A stretch of DNA of 64,000 nt from CBDDFV01 sp965227335. GTDB taxonomy: Bacteria; Planctomycetota; Phycisphaerae; Phycisphaerales; SM1A02. The notes below the pieces were generated by a model. It was not told the origin of the DNA and made no database searches. It saw nothing but the letters and a program-made list of their open reading frames with translations. Below are positions 9,713 through 18,634 of this stretch, in pieces. Position numbers and translations under genes: made by a program. The first letter of the stretch is position 1. Each line of letters starts with the position of its first letter. The DNA lies in NCBI GenBank assembly GCA_965227335.1, contig CBDDFV010000006.1, forward strand, positions 310,001 through 374,000. The letters run 5' to 3'.

Positions 9713-10945
9713 TCAGCGTCGCGGGCCGACCCGCACCGTGCAGCCGTAGAGTTCGGCCTCGGGATTCGTCGCCCGGCCCGCCGCGTTGAGCGCCGGATCG
9801 ATGTCCGTCTGCTGCGTCGAGGGCATTTCACCGGGAATCTCGTCCGCCTCGCTGGTCGGGGTCGGTCCCCACCAGAGATTCGGTTCGAGCTGGAACGAAG
9901 CGCCGTCGACGCCCCGCCCGAGATGAAAGCGACGCTCCGGCGTGTTCGCCTCATTCCACACGACGGCGTTGAAGCCGAAGAGCGGGGCCAGCACGTCGCC
10001 GTACCGTTCGTCGGCATGCACGCGAATGGCGGCGGCGAACCAGCGACCGGGATTGATGACGGTGCATTGTTTCACCTCGCACCGACGCGCGTGCATGAGC
10101 GCGATCGGACAGGCGACGTCCTCGATGCGGGACTCCTCGATCCGGCCGGCGTGCGCCTCGTAACGCAGCCGCGGACCCCGCGGATCGTCCAGTTCGTCGG
10201 GCGGGAGTTCACGATACGCCTCCGGCGGCGTCCGCCCGCCGAAGACCACGGCGTGCGCGCCGGTCGCGCGGAAATCGCAGGCGTCAATGAGCACGTGCGC
10301 GGTTCCGCCCCGCATCTCGACGCCGTTCGCCTGCGTGAATCCGAGCCGACCCTCGAAGAGACACTGCTCGATCACCACGTGCCGACACGCCTGGAGGTCG
10401 ATCGCCGAGCCCCCCCATCCGGACACGCGGCAGCGTCGGATCGCGACATGGTCCGCCCCCTCCAGACGAATCGCATCGCGATTGCCCGTCGGTCCGATCT
10501 TGTGGATCGCCACGTCGCTGATCACGATGTCGGGCGCCTCCGGGCGGGGCGGACCCGAATCCGCGCCCGGCTCGTTCACGATCAGGACGCCCGCGATCTC
10601 CATGTCCTCGATCACGAGGTGATCGATCTCGACGTCCCGGACATCGGTCAACTCGATGCCGATCGCGCCGCCGGTGATGATCGCGGGCGGACCGTTCTCG
10701 AGACTGCGGATGCGGAACGGACCCTCGTCGTCGCCACGCAGACCCGCGAGCCGGAACGGCCGGTGCCGACCGGGGAGCAGGATGATCTCGTCGCCCGGCT
10801 GAAGCTTGCGTTGCAGGAACTCGATGGAGTCGCCCGGCGAAACGAGATGCTGCTCCGCCGCTGACGCCGGGTGCGCACCGATCGCCGTCGCGCCGACGAC
10901 GGCGACGACGGCCCGCGTCCGCCATGAGCGACAGCGCCGGATCAC
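9713..10945 (-). CDS. secreted right-handed beta-helix protein
   Basis: This 410-residue protein has a signal peptide of about 29 residues ending at ASA-AE. It then has a series of short strand-turn repeats with isoleucine/valine ladders, such as VRDVEIDHLVIEDMEIAG and ADHVAIRRCRVSGWGGSAID, which are typical of parallel beta-helix (pectate-lyase-like) proteins. Such proteins bind or cleave polysaccharides outside the cell, but no catalytic residues can be assigned here. The GTG start at 10945 overlaps the stop of the phosphomannose isomerase gene by 4 bp, so the pair is one operon. That pairing hints at sugar metabolism, which is inference. Confidence 0.8.
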   Translation of the reverse strand: MIRRCRSWRTRAVVAVVGATAIGAHPASAAEQHLVSPGDSIEFLQRKLQPGDEIILLPGRHRPFRLAGLRGDDEGPFRIRSLENGPPAIITGGAIGIELTDVRDVEIDHLVIEDMEIAGVLIVNEPGADSGPPRPEAPDIVISDVAIHKIGPTGNRDAIRLEGADHVAIRRCRVSGWGGSAIDLQACRHVVIEQCLFEGRLGFTQANGVEMRGGTAHVLIDACDFRATGAHAVVFGGRTPPEAYRELPPDELDDPRGPRLRYEAHAGRIEESRIEDVACPIALMHARRCEVKQCTVINPGRWFAAAIRVHADERYGDVLAPLFGFNAVVWNEANTPERRFHLGRGVDGASFQLEPNLWWGPTPTSEADEIPGEMPSTQQTDIDPALNAAGRATNPEAELYGCTVRVGPRR

Positions 10946-11955
10946 GCGATCATCCCCCTGGTCGCGGGAGGCAGACCGATCCGCAGGGCGACGCCGTCCG
11001 TGCCGAGCTCCAGCTCCGCCTCCTCCAGCGCGGCGGGAATCAGCACCGTGGCGCCCGGCTCCACCGCGAGCCGCTCGCCCGACCAGCGGACATACCCGTC
11101 GCCCTTGAGAATCATCAACGCCTCGGGCCGACGCTCCGACTCGAGCGCCAGCATCGGCGCCTCGTCCTCGAAGACGAATCGCTCGATCTCGAAGTGGTCC
11201 GTGACCGCGACCACCTGGGCGATCAGGCCGTCCGCATCGATCCGCTCGCCCCGCGTGGTCGCGGGACAGGGGTGGTCGAAGTCGATGCAGTGCAGGGCGG
11301 CGTCGACGTGCAGTTCACGCCCGGTCCGACCCCAGTCGTACACGCGGAACGTCGTATCGCTCGGCGTCTGCACCTCCGCCACGAGAACGCCGGCCCCAAG
11401 CGCATGGCACGTCCCGCTCGGCAGGTAATGGCAGTCCCCCGGTGCAACGGGAACCGAGACGAGCAGCTCCCCCACGTCCGCGCCCTCGGCGATGGCGCGG
11501 GCGAAGTCGTCGCGGGTGACGCCGGCGCGGACGTCCTTGTAGATCATGGCGCCGGGCTCCGCGTCGACGACGTACCACGCCTCCGACTTCACGTACGCGC
11601 CCGCGTGCGTCGCCGCGTACGCCGGCGACGGATGCACCTGCACCGAGAGATTCTCGCGGGCATCCAGATACTTCAGCAGCAGCGGGAACCCGCCCTCGGG
11701 CGACAGCGACGCCTCGCCCATGATGACCTCGGGATGATCGAAGATCACTTCGTGCAGCGTCCGACCCTTCCACGTCCCGTTGCTGATCGTCGAGCGGCCG
11801 TCATCGACTGACGGCGGCAGGTCCGCCAGCTCCCACGATTCGCCGATGTGATCGCGCGGCGGCAGCGGCTTGTGCAGCGACTTCAGACGCCGACCGCCCC
11901 ACACCCGGGGCTTCAGAATCGGGTCGAATCGGAGGGGATAGACGTCAACGGTCAT
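10942..11955 (-). CDS. manA: mannose-6-phosphate isomerase, class I-like
   Basis: This 337-residue cupin enzyme interconverts mannose 6-phosphate and fructose 6-phosphate. The zinc-site motifs are visible: SVQVHPSPAY, then KSEAWYVVDAEPGA, and LPSGTCHALGAGVLVAEVQ, followed by SDTTFRVYDWGR. The length and the N-terminal LRFDPILKPRVWGGRRL match the short Bacillus-type ManA proteins. It is transcribed upstream of, and overlaps, the beta-helix gene. Mannose-6-phosphate made here would feed GDP-mannose and polysaccharide synthesis, although none of those genes are in the window. Confidence 0.92.
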   Translation of the reverse strand: MTVDVYPLRFDPILKPRVWGGRRLKSLHKPLPPRDHIGESWELADLPPSVDDGRSTISNGTWKGRTLHEVIFDHPEVIMGEASLSPEGGFPLLLKYLDARENLSVQVHPSPAYAATHAGAYVKSEAWYVVDAEPGAMIYKDVRAGVTRDDFARAIAEGADVGELLVSVPVAPGDCHYLPSGTCHALGAGVLVAEVQTPSDTTFRVYDWGRTGRELHVDAALHCIDFDHPCPATTRGERIDADGLIAQVVAVTDHFEIERFVFEDEAPMLALESERRPEALMILKGDGYVRWSGERLAVEPGATVLIPAALEEAELELGTDGVALRIGLPPATRGMIA

Positions 11956-12054
11956 GAACAGGCGGTTCCATGTCTGATGCGCGCTCCCGCGCGCACAAGT
12001 GTGGGCAGTATCGACATCCGACGATGAACGGCCCAGCCGTTTCCTCCGGACCCG

Positions 12055-13287
12055 TCACCCCGGGTCCGATGGCGCGGCGTCGAGCGAACGGTCCGTCACA
12101 TTATCAGACTTCTCCGACGCCTCCGCCTTCCGCAGACGACGACGCAGCGCCGCCAGACGCTTCGGATCGAAGGGCCGGCGCCAGGGCTCGAAGCCGCCCC
12201 GGTACGATCCGCCGCGCCGACGCGAACGAAACAGATGACCCGCCGCGAGACCGATCATGTCCATCGCCTCCCGACCGATGGGGCCGACGTCGCCGGCCCA
12301 GCCGTCGTCGATCGCCTTGGCGAGCGCGGCGTCATCCGACGGGCTCGCCTCGAGCGGGACCGTCGCCCAGGGACGCACCGCGCCGCCTCGAATCAGCATA
12401 ACCCGGGCGTGGTCCGACGACTCCGCGGGCAGGAGCGCGACGAAGGCGAACCGCTCGAGTCGGTCGACGAGTTCGAACGCGCCCCGGCGGAGCGACGCCG
12501 CGGTGTCGAGCCGGCGCTTCCACATCGCGGCGGTTTCGAAATCGTGGTCGGCGGCGGCCGCCTGCATCCGGTCCTCCCCCGCCGCGCACCAGTCGTCGAG
12601 CGGCCGGGCGCCGAAGTCGATCGAGGCGCGGATCGACTCGTGGTAGACGTCGATCGGGACGGTCCCATCGCACGGGGCGGGACAGCGGCCCATTTCCTTG
12701 TAAGGGCAGGCGCGTCCGTGCGGGGTTCGGAGGAGTTCGGGGTACTCGCGGCAGAGATCGAAGAGGTCGACGAGGCCCTCCATGAACCGACCCGCCGCGT
12801 GCTTGTCGAGGAACGGCCCGAGATGGACCGCGGTGGATCGGGCGGGCGGCTGGTTGGTCTTCTGCCAGCGGGGGTAGTCGTCGGCGGGATCACAGGCGAT
12901 GAACCAGGCGGGGAAGCGGTCGAGCATGGCCCGGGCGGCGTCCGGGGCGACGCGCCGGGCGTGCTGGAGATAGATCCAGTCCGCCTCGAAGGCGGAGCCG
13001 GCGGTGGTGGCCCGCACGCGGCGCACGATGGCGCGGAGGTCGGCGCGTTTTCGCGCGGCGTCATCCTGGGGATCGGGCTGGGTGAGCCGTTGTCTCGCCG
13101 CGCGTCGGAGGTCCGCGGTCGCGACCAGCGTGACGGGCCGGTCCTGGGCGTCGAGCAGGAGCATGACGCCGGCGGCGGCGGGGAGTTGCTTCGCGACGTC
13201 ATCGGCGCGAGCGGCGTCGTCCCACCGATGGTCGATGGGCAGGGTCGGGAGGGCGTGAGGATCAGGGGGTCGGTCGTCAGCCGCCAT
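12055..13287 (-). CDS. UvrC-like protein with degenerate GIY-YIG domain, Cys cluster and UVR motif
   Basis: This 410-residue protein lines up with the N-terminal half of UvrC. Residues about 38-75 occupy the GIY-YIG position, but the two catalytic strands read GVMLLLD and VTLVATADLRR in place of the usual GVY and YVGKA-LR, so the nuclease motif is lost. The following segment GPFLDKHAAGRFMEGLVDLF matches the UvrC GPY linker. Four cysteines at 179, 194, 202 and 206 match the UvrC CPYKEMGRCPAPC-type cluster. Residues about 235-268 form a UVR (UvrB-binding) helix pair. The UvrC endonuclease V/RNase H and HhH domains are absent. It may act as a non-catalytic repair partner, which is inference. Confidence 0.75.
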   Translation of the reverse strand: MAADDRPPDPHALPTLPIDHRWDDAARADDVAKQLPAAAGVMLLLDAQDRPVTLVATADLRRAARQRLTQPDPQDDAARKRADLRAIVRRVRATTAGSAFEADWIYLQHARRVAPDAARAMLDRFPAWFIACDPADDYPRWQKTNQPPARSTAVHLGPFLDKHAAGRFMEGLVDLFDLCREYPELLRTPHGRACPYKEMGRCPAPCDGTVPIDVYHESIRASIDFGARPLDDWCAAGEDRMQAAAADHDFETAAMWKRRLDTAASLRRGAFELVDRLERFAFVALLPAESSDHARVMLIRGGAVRPWATVPLEASPSDDAALAKAIDDGWAGDVGPIGREAMDMIGLAAGHLFRSRRRGGSYRGGFEPWRRPFDPKRLAALRRRLRKAEASEKSDNVTDRSLDAAPSDPG

Positions 13288-13320
13288 ACGGTCAGGGTAC
13301 GCGGCGTCGGGACCGGTTGG

Positions 13321-13794
13321 TCACATCACCATGCCGGTGATCTGGGTTTCGAACACGATGTTCCCGTCGACCATGCCCTGGGCCTCGCTCTTGAAGCGTC
13401 GGGGGCGGAACTCGATCTCGCGTCCGAGGATGTAGAACGTGTCGCCCGGCTGGACCTGGCCGCGAAAGACGGTGTTGTCACAGCGGGTGAAGCCGAGGAA
13501 GCGGGACTCGTCGCACTTGCGTCGGTAGAGGAGGCTGGCGAGTTGGGCCGCGGCTTCGATCATGAGGACGCCGGGGAAGAGGGGTCGGCCGGGGATGTGT
13601 CCGGGGACCCAGAACTCGTCATCGCGGACCTGCTTGACGCCGAGGGCGAGCGTGATGTCCTCGTTGAACCAGACGACGTGGTCGAGGTGGCGCATGTCGC
13701 CCGACTGCGGGTTGAGTCGGCCGACTTCGTCTCCATCGAGCGCGACCGCGCCGAGGTCGAGATCATTGATGTCGAAGAAGGGAGGGGCGGCCAC
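13321..13794 (-). CDS. FabZ-like 3-hydroxyacyl-ACP dehydratase (hotdog fold)
   Basis: This 157-residue protein carries the FabZ active-site motif VPGHIPGRPLFPGVLMIEAA, with His66 and Glu80 spaced 14 residues apart as in E. coli FabZ His54 and Glu68. It therefore probably dehydrates 3-hydroxyacyl-ACP in fatty-acid elongation or a related lipid pathway. The GTG start at 13794 has a GGAG about 10 nt upstream. The gene stands alone between the UvrC-like gene and the Hc1-like gene, away from lpxA or other fab genes, so whether it is the main FabZ or a paralogue cannot be told. Confidence 0.88.
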   Translation of the reverse strand: MAAPPFFDINDLDLGAVALDGDEVGRLNPQSGDMRHLDHVVWFNEDITLALGVKQVRDDEFWVPGHIPGRPLFPGVLMIEAAAQLASLLYRRKCDESRFLGFTRCDNTVFRGQVQPGDTFYILGREIEFRPRRFKSEAQGMVDGNIVFETQITGMVM

Positions 13795-14000
13795 TCGGGT
13801 GGTCTCCGCGCGACGGGCGGTGGACGAAACAGCGATGATGCGGAGAAAACGGCCCCCGACGCCGCGCGGGCGCCGGGAAGCGGGACAGCATATCGACGAT
13901 GGCGCCGTCAGTCACGCGGACCGCGGGGGCCGGACCACGCGGGCGTGGTCAGACCGATGCGGATCGGATCGTGGTGGACGCGATGTCCGCGTAAGCGGGG

Positions 14001-14195
14001 TCAGGGATTGTCATCCCGGGCCGTCAGGATGGCCTGGCGGAGCTCCTGAGCCATCTTCTTGACTTCCTGCATGGTCTTGCGCACCCGAGTGCCCGCGGCC
14101 TTGTTGCCGCCTTCCGCCTTGCGAACGTCTTCATCAGCGCTCTGGATGAGGTTGACGAGGTTCTGGTACGCATCGATCGGACGGGGGCTCGACAT
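14001..14195 (-). CDS. Hc1-like histone H1 homologue, globular part only
   Basis: This 64-residue protein resembles the N-terminal domain of the chlamydial histone H1-like protein Hc1, in particular KAEGGNKAAGTRVRKTMQEV against the Hc1 pattern of KAE-GNKAAA-RVR. It is helical and mixed-charge, and it lacks the Lys/Ala-rich tail that makes Hc1 a DNA compactor. The ATG at 14195 is preferred over an in-frame upstream ATG at 14258 because AGAGG lies 8-10 nt before it. Short proteins of this type occur in planctomycetes. A nucleoid or small-protein-scaffold role is plausible but unproven. Confidence 0.72.
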   Translation of the reverse strand: MSSPRPIDAYQNLVNLIQSADEDVRKAEGGNKAAGTRVRKTMQEVKKMAQELRQAILTARDDNP

Positions 14196-14439
14196 GTGAA
14201 CGCCTCTCTCGTGAAAGGATCGGAAGAACTGGTCAGACAGGGCGTTCCTCGCCCGCACCGGGATGGGACCCGCCCTCAGACCATCGGCACGCTCCGGTCA
14301 ATCCCATGAGCATCGCCGTCAGATACCCCTGATTATGGCCCCCTCAGGGCGGTTCGCCTACCCCAACGACCCAAAAATGCGATTTCCTTTCGGCCTTTGA
14401 TCGGTCCGCAACCATCCCACGCGACGGACCGATGACGCC

Positions 14440-14445
14440 TATATT
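14440..14445 (+). promoter_or_regulatory. candidate -10 box, near-leaderless
   Basis: TATATT ends 8 nt before the ATG at 14454. No Shine-Dalgarno sequence fits between them, and the -35 region is weak. It suggests a leaderless or almost leaderless mRNA for the polyferredoxin gene. Confidence 0.4.
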
Positions 14446-14453
14446 CAGCAACC

Positions 14454-16490
14454 ATGGCCGCTTCCGACGATTCCACCCCCGACGCCACGACCGTCTCCCT
14501 GACGGTCCTGCCCGGCCCGTCCGGTGCTCCGGACGCTCGCCGGCGCGGCCGCATGAGCCGGCGACGCGCCTGGATTCTCGGCGTCGTCCAGATGCTCATC
14601 CTCGTCCATATCGGCCTCTGGCTCTACGCCCGCTCCTCCGGCTGGCTCGGCGGCAGGACCATCAGCCCCGTCGAACCCTCGGAGTCCATGGAGTTCGTCA
14701 AGTACGGGATCGTCAACGCCGGACTCATCTTCTTCGTCCTCGCGCTGCTCAGCACCGCCCTCCTCGGACGCTGGGTCTGCGGCTGGGGGTGTCACGTCAT
14801 CCTCCTCCAGGATCTGTGCGGCTGGATCCTCGGGAAGATGAACATCCGACCCAAACCCTTCCGCTCCCGACTTCTCATCTACGCGCCGTTCGTCCTGGCC
14901 CTCTACATGTTCGTCTGGCCCGCCGTCTACCGCTGGGGCGTCGCACCGCTCATGACCGCGTTCGGCGTCGGATCCGACCGACCGCTGCCCGCGTGGCGAT
15001 TGCAGACCGAAGTGGTCACCGCCGACTTCTGGGCGACCTTCCCCGGACTCTTCGTGGCCGTCCCGTTTCTGTTCGTCTGCGGGTTCGCGGCGGTCTATTT
15101 CCTCGGCATGAAGGGCTACTGCACCTACGGCTGCCCCTACGGCGGCTTCTTCGCCCCCCTCGATCAGTACGCCCCGGGACGCATCCGCGTCTCCGACGCC
15201 TGCGACGAGACGGGACACTGCACCGCCGCCTGCACATCCAACGTGCGCGTGCACGAGGAGGTCCGCGAGTACGGCATGGTCGTCGACCCCGGATGCATGA
15301 AGTGCATGGACTGCGTCGCGGCGTGCCCCAACGAAGCGCTCTCGTTCGGCTTCGGCAAGCCCGCCGCCGCGAAGGACCCGCCGAAGAACGCCGCCCCGAA
15401 GAAGAAATTCGACCTGACCCTCCGCGAGGAAGTCGCCATCGCCGCGGTCTTCGCGCTCGTGTTCCTGAGCGTGCGCAGCGTGTACGGGCTGATCCCGATG
15501 CTGATGGCGTCGGGCGTCGCCGGCATCGTCGCCTTCGGCGCCTGGAAGACGTGGCGTCTCGTCAGGGATGAGAACGTCGCGTTCCACCGCTACCGCCTGA
15601 AGTACAAGGGGGCCTGGCGCGGACCGGGCGTGATCTTCGCCGCCGTCACCGTCCTCGCCCTCGTCGCCAGTGCGCACAGCGGCGTGATTCGCCTCACCGA
15701 ATGGCGGGCGGATCGATTCGATCGACAGGTGACGATCTCGGCGGGGGCGATCTTCTCCGGGCAACCCATTCAGGCGCCGGACGACATGCGAGCCGCCGCC
15801 GCCGACGCGATCACCCAGTACGAGCGGCTGCGCCCGATCACGCGGGGCGGCTGGGCGTTGCTCGGTTCGCCCGGCGCCGACCTCCGACGCGCGTGGATGT
15901 ACGCCTCCCGCCTCGAATTCGACCAGGCGGAAGCCGTCCTTCGCGCGTCGATCGACACGTACGGCGCGAACGAAGCGCGGCTGATGGGACTGGGACGCGT
16001 GCTGCGTGGCGCGGGCCGGCCGCACGAGGCGGAGGATCTCTACCGCGACGTCACCGCCGCGCACCCCGAGTGGACGCGTCTTGCGGACGAGTTCGTGCTG
16101 TGGCTGGAGGGCGAAGGCCGGACGATGGACGCCCTGGCCGCGGTGCGTCGTGCGCAGGAAGCCGCGCCGGAGAATCTGCTGCTCATGCGTCGTCGCTCGC
16201 TGATGGAGGCGCAGTACGGGGACGTGGAGAGGGGCATTGCGCTGATTCGCCGGACGATCGAGATCGATCCGGACAACGTCGCCGCGTACGAGGCGCTGGC
16301 CCTCGCGCTGGTCGCGGCGGAGCGTCCGTACGAGGCGATCGTGCCGATCGAGCGGGCGATCGAGATGGCGCCGGATCAGCCGCGTCTGCGTCGGTCATAC
16401 GGCGCCATTCTCGAGCAGCTCGGCGACATTCCGGCGGCGCAGGCGCAATATGCGATCGCGGATCGGATCGAATCCGACGGGGGCGAGTGA
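14454..16490 (+). CDS. membrane polyferredoxin (NapH/CcoG-like) fused to TPR domain
   Basis: This 678-residue protein has hydrophobic helices at about residues 40-60, 82-105 and 140-165 and more around 205-220. They are joined by the iron-sulfur motifs CGWGCHVILLQDLC and CTYGCPYGGF, as in NapH and CcoG membrane electron-transfer proteins. Two soluble 4Fe-4S sites follow: CDETGHCTAAC and CMKCMDCVAACP (about 247-295). After two further helices, the last 190 residues are tetratricopeptide repeats. The TPR part is unusual for NapH/CcoG and suggests a docking partner. Redox partner and substrate are unknown. No nap or cco genes are next to it. Confidence 0.85.
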   Translation: MAASDDSTPDATTVSLTVLPGPSGAPDARRRGRMSRRRAWILGVVQMLILVHIGLWLYARSSGWLGGRTISPVEPSESMEFVKYGIVNAGLIFFVLALLSTALLGRWVCGWGCHVILLQDLCGWILGKMNIRPKPFRSRLLIYAPFVLALYMFVWPAVYRWGVAPLMTAFGVGSDRPLPAWRLQTEVVTADFWATFPGLFVAVPFLFVCGFAAVYFLGMKGYCTYGCPYGGFFAPLDQYAPGRIRVSDACDETGHCTAACTSNVRVHEEVREYGMVVDPGCMKCMDCVAACPNEALSFGFGKPAAAKDPPKNAAPKKKFDLTLREEVAIAAVFALVFLSVRSVYGLIPMLMASGVAGIVAFGAWKTWRLVRDENVAFHRYRLKYKGAWRGPGVIFAAVTVLALVASAHSGVIRLTEWRADRFDRQVTISAGAIFSGQPIQAPDDMRAAAADAITQYERLRPITRGGWALLGSPGADLRRAWMYASRLEFDQAEAVLRASIDTYGANEARLMGLGRVLRGAGRPHEAEDLYRDVTAAHPEWTRLADEFVLWLEGEGRTMDALAAVRRAQEAAPENLLLMRRRSLMEAQYGDVERGIALIRRTIEIDPDNVAAYEALALALVAAERPYEAIVPIERAIEMAPDQPRLRRSYGAILEQLGDIPAAQAQYAIADRIESDGGE

Positions 16491-16510
16491 ATCGTCGGTG
16501 AGGCCCGGCC

Positions 16511-16978
16511 TCAGGAGGCGCTGGCGTGCTCGGCGTCTTCGATCAGCGTGTAGATCGCCTCGGGCGTCTCGGCGTCGAAGAGCTGCTGTCGCAACTCGAC
16601 ATCGCACATGAGCCGGCTGATCTTGCCCAGCGCCTGGATGTGCTGGGGCGTGCGGTCCGGGGGCGAGGCGAGCAGGAAGATCATGCGGACCGGGCGTTTG
16701 TCAATCGCGTCGAAATCGACCGGGGCGGCCGGGCGGCCGATGGCGAGCACGAGTTCCGACGAGCAGGCTGACTTCCCGTGCGGGATCGCCACGCCTTCGC
16801 CGATGCCGGTCGATCGCTGCTGTTCCCGCTCCCACACGACCGACTTCAGCGAGCCGGGATCGGTGATGCTGCCGTTGGCGGCGAGCCGGTCAACCAGTTC
16901 ATTGATGATGTCCTGCTTGGACGTCGACTCCAGCGGCGCCTTGATCGCGTCCGGCGTGAGAATGTCGAGGATGTTCAT
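16511..16978 (-). CDS. ptsN: PTS EIIA-type (PtsN-like) phosphoacceptor protein
   Basis: This 155-residue protein is a fructose/nitrogen-type EIIA domain. The phosphorylatable histidine is His67 in GVAIPHGK, followed by the family motif LVLAIGRPAAPVDFDAIDKRPV. PtsN-like proteins are usually regulators that receive phosphate from an EI/NPr relay rather than sugar transporters. No EIIB, EIIC, HPr or EI gene lies nearby, which supports a regulatory role. It converges on the polyferredoxin gene with a 20 bp gap. Confidence 0.88.
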   Translation of the reverse strand: MNILDILTPDAIKAPLESTSKQDIINELVDRLAANGSITDPGSLKSVVWEREQQRSTGIGEGVAIPHGKSACSSELVLAIGRPAAPVDFDAIDKRPVRMIFLLASPPDRTPQHIQALGKISRLMCDVELRQQLFDAETPEAIYTLIEDAEHASAS

Positions 16979-17104
16979 CGCAACACCGTCCGGTCTGTGG
17001 GGGATCGTCAGCGGGCGGCCCGGGACACCCGTCGGCGCCCGCTGAAGACATCTTCCATCGTACTCATCCGACCCGCGCGAGAAAAGACCTCCGCCCGGAC
17101 CCGC

Positions 17105-18514
17105 TCATGTCTTCGGCGGACGCCAGTCCGGATCGTTGTTTCGTTCCAGCAACACGTGAAAACCGCCGTCCGTATGGGACGCGGGCGCCGCCCCCGGGCC
17201 GCCGCGCGGCGTCCAGGTCGCCGACGACGCCGTCCGCAGCGGGTGCCACGTCGTCATCCACCCCGCCTGACGCTCGTTCTCCGCCGTCTCCAGGCTGCAG
17301 GTCGCGTACAGGATCGCGGCGTCGGACGCCTCGCTCAGGAACGGCAGCGCGTCGGCCACGATCTGGCGCTGCAGACTCACGAGACTGCTGAGGGCGTCGT
17401 TCGAGAACCGGCTCCGCGCCTCCGGCCGACGCGCCAGCACGCCGCTGTTCGAACACGGGACGTCGAGCACGACCAGATCGAACGCACCCCGCATCGACGC
17501 GAGGTCCTCGCGGGTCGCCGCCGTCACGTTGTCGTGCGCCGACGCGACCCGCTGCAGACGGGCGTACCGCGTGGCGTCGACGTCCGTGGCGACGATTTCA
17601 GCGCTCGGATGCTGTTGGGCGAGCTGCACGGTCTTCGTACCGGAGCCGGCGCAGAAATCGAGGATGCGATGCGGGGCGCGACTGGCGAGGGTCTGGACGG
17701 GGGCGCGGGCGGCGGGATCCTGCACCCGCGCGCCGGGCCCGCCGCGCTCCAGCACGGTCATCACATCCGTTCCGTGCGTCACCAGCCACGCGTTCGGCGT
17801 CTCGTGCTTCGTGATGAGCTCTTCCGCTTCGAGCGTCGACGCGGCGTCCGGCGCGAGGTCCACGACGATCGTCGGCGCCGGCGTGATCGAGTGCATCGCC
17901 CACGCGAACGCGGTCTCGAAATCATGATCGCGAATCCAGTGCGCGATCAGTTCATCGCTGCACGCCGACTGTTCGCCGAGCCGCTGCACGCGATCCGCCG
18001 CGAACACCGGCGCATTGAGCCGCCACGCCCCGCCGTCGGCGAGCGGAATCTGGTCGCGGGCGTCCGGATCAAACGTCTCGATCCGTTCGTCTCGCAGGCG
18101 ATCGAGCGACCGCAGCACGCCGTTGACCAGGCCCGCCACGCGTCGATTGCGCGCGTGATGCTTCACCCATTCCACGGCGCTGTTGATCGCAGCGTACGCG
18201 GGCGCGCGGTCGAGCAGATACAACTGCGCGGCGCCGACGAGGACGGCGCCCTTGACGGCCGGCTCCAGCGACGCCCAGCCGCGCCGATCCAGCGCGTGCG
18301 ACGCCGTGATCGCCAGCGTGCGCCACCGGCGGGCCACGGCGCCGTCGATCGCGGCGGCGAGTCCGGCGTCGCGTCGTTCGAGTCCGGAGAGGTCGATCGG
18401 GTCGGGACCGAGATCGGGGTAACGACGCGAACGATCGGCGACACGCTGCATGATGAGGGCGCGCGGATCGGTCGGAGGGGCGGGCGATGAGGTCGACGGG
18501 GGTCCCTGGGGCAT
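17105..18514 (-). CDS. rsmB: 16S rRNA (cytosine-C5)-methyltransferase, RsmB-like
   Basis: This is a protein of about 469 residues with an N-terminal NusB-like helical domain (APAYAAINSAVEWVKHHA) and a C-terminal Rossmann methyltransferase domain. The SAM-binding loop is ILDFCAGSGTKTVQLAQ. The two catalytic cysteines are in DVPCSNSG and ATCSLETAENE, as expected for the m5C RNA methyltransferases. The first is PCSNSG rather than the commoner PCSGTG. The ATG at 18514 is chosen; the frame stays open far upstream, but that extension is Arg/Pro-rich antisense of the next gene. The intergenic region of 120 bp is shared with a divergent gene. Confidence 0.9.
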   Translation of the reverse strand: MPQGPPSTSSPAPPTDPRALIMQRVADRSRRYPDLGPDPIDLSGLERRDAGLAAAIDGAVARRWRTLAITASHALDRRGWASLEPAVKGAVLVGAAQLYLLDRAPAYAAINSAVEWVKHHARNRRVAGLVNGVLRSLDRLRDERIETFDPDARDQIPLADGGAWRLNAPVFAADRVQRLGEQSACSDELIAHWIRDHDFETAFAWAMHSITPAPTIVVDLAPDAASTLEAEELITKHETPNAWLVTHGTDVMTVLERGGPGARVQDPAARAPVQTLASRAPHRILDFCAGSGTKTVQLAQQHPSAEIVATDVDATRYARLQRVASAHDNVTAATREDLASMRGAFDLVVLDVPCSNSGVLARRPEARSRFSNDALSSLVSLQRQIVADALPFLSEASDAAILYATCSLETAENERQAGWMTTWHPLRTASSATWTPRGGPGAAPASHTDGGFHVLLERNNDPDWRPPKT

Positions 18515-18634
18515 AAGGGGCCAAACGTACCGCGCTCCTCCCGCCCCGTCCAACGCTCCGGCGGGAACCGGCCGGGAATCGCGCCCGGGCCCGGGATCGC
18601 GGCTACCCTTGCTCTTTCCCCCCGGCCGCTCCGC

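Noticed and set aside
12235..14049. 604-codon plus-strand open frame
   Set aside because: It runs antisense through the UvrC-like, FabZ-like and Hc1-like genes, all of which have recognisable motifs.
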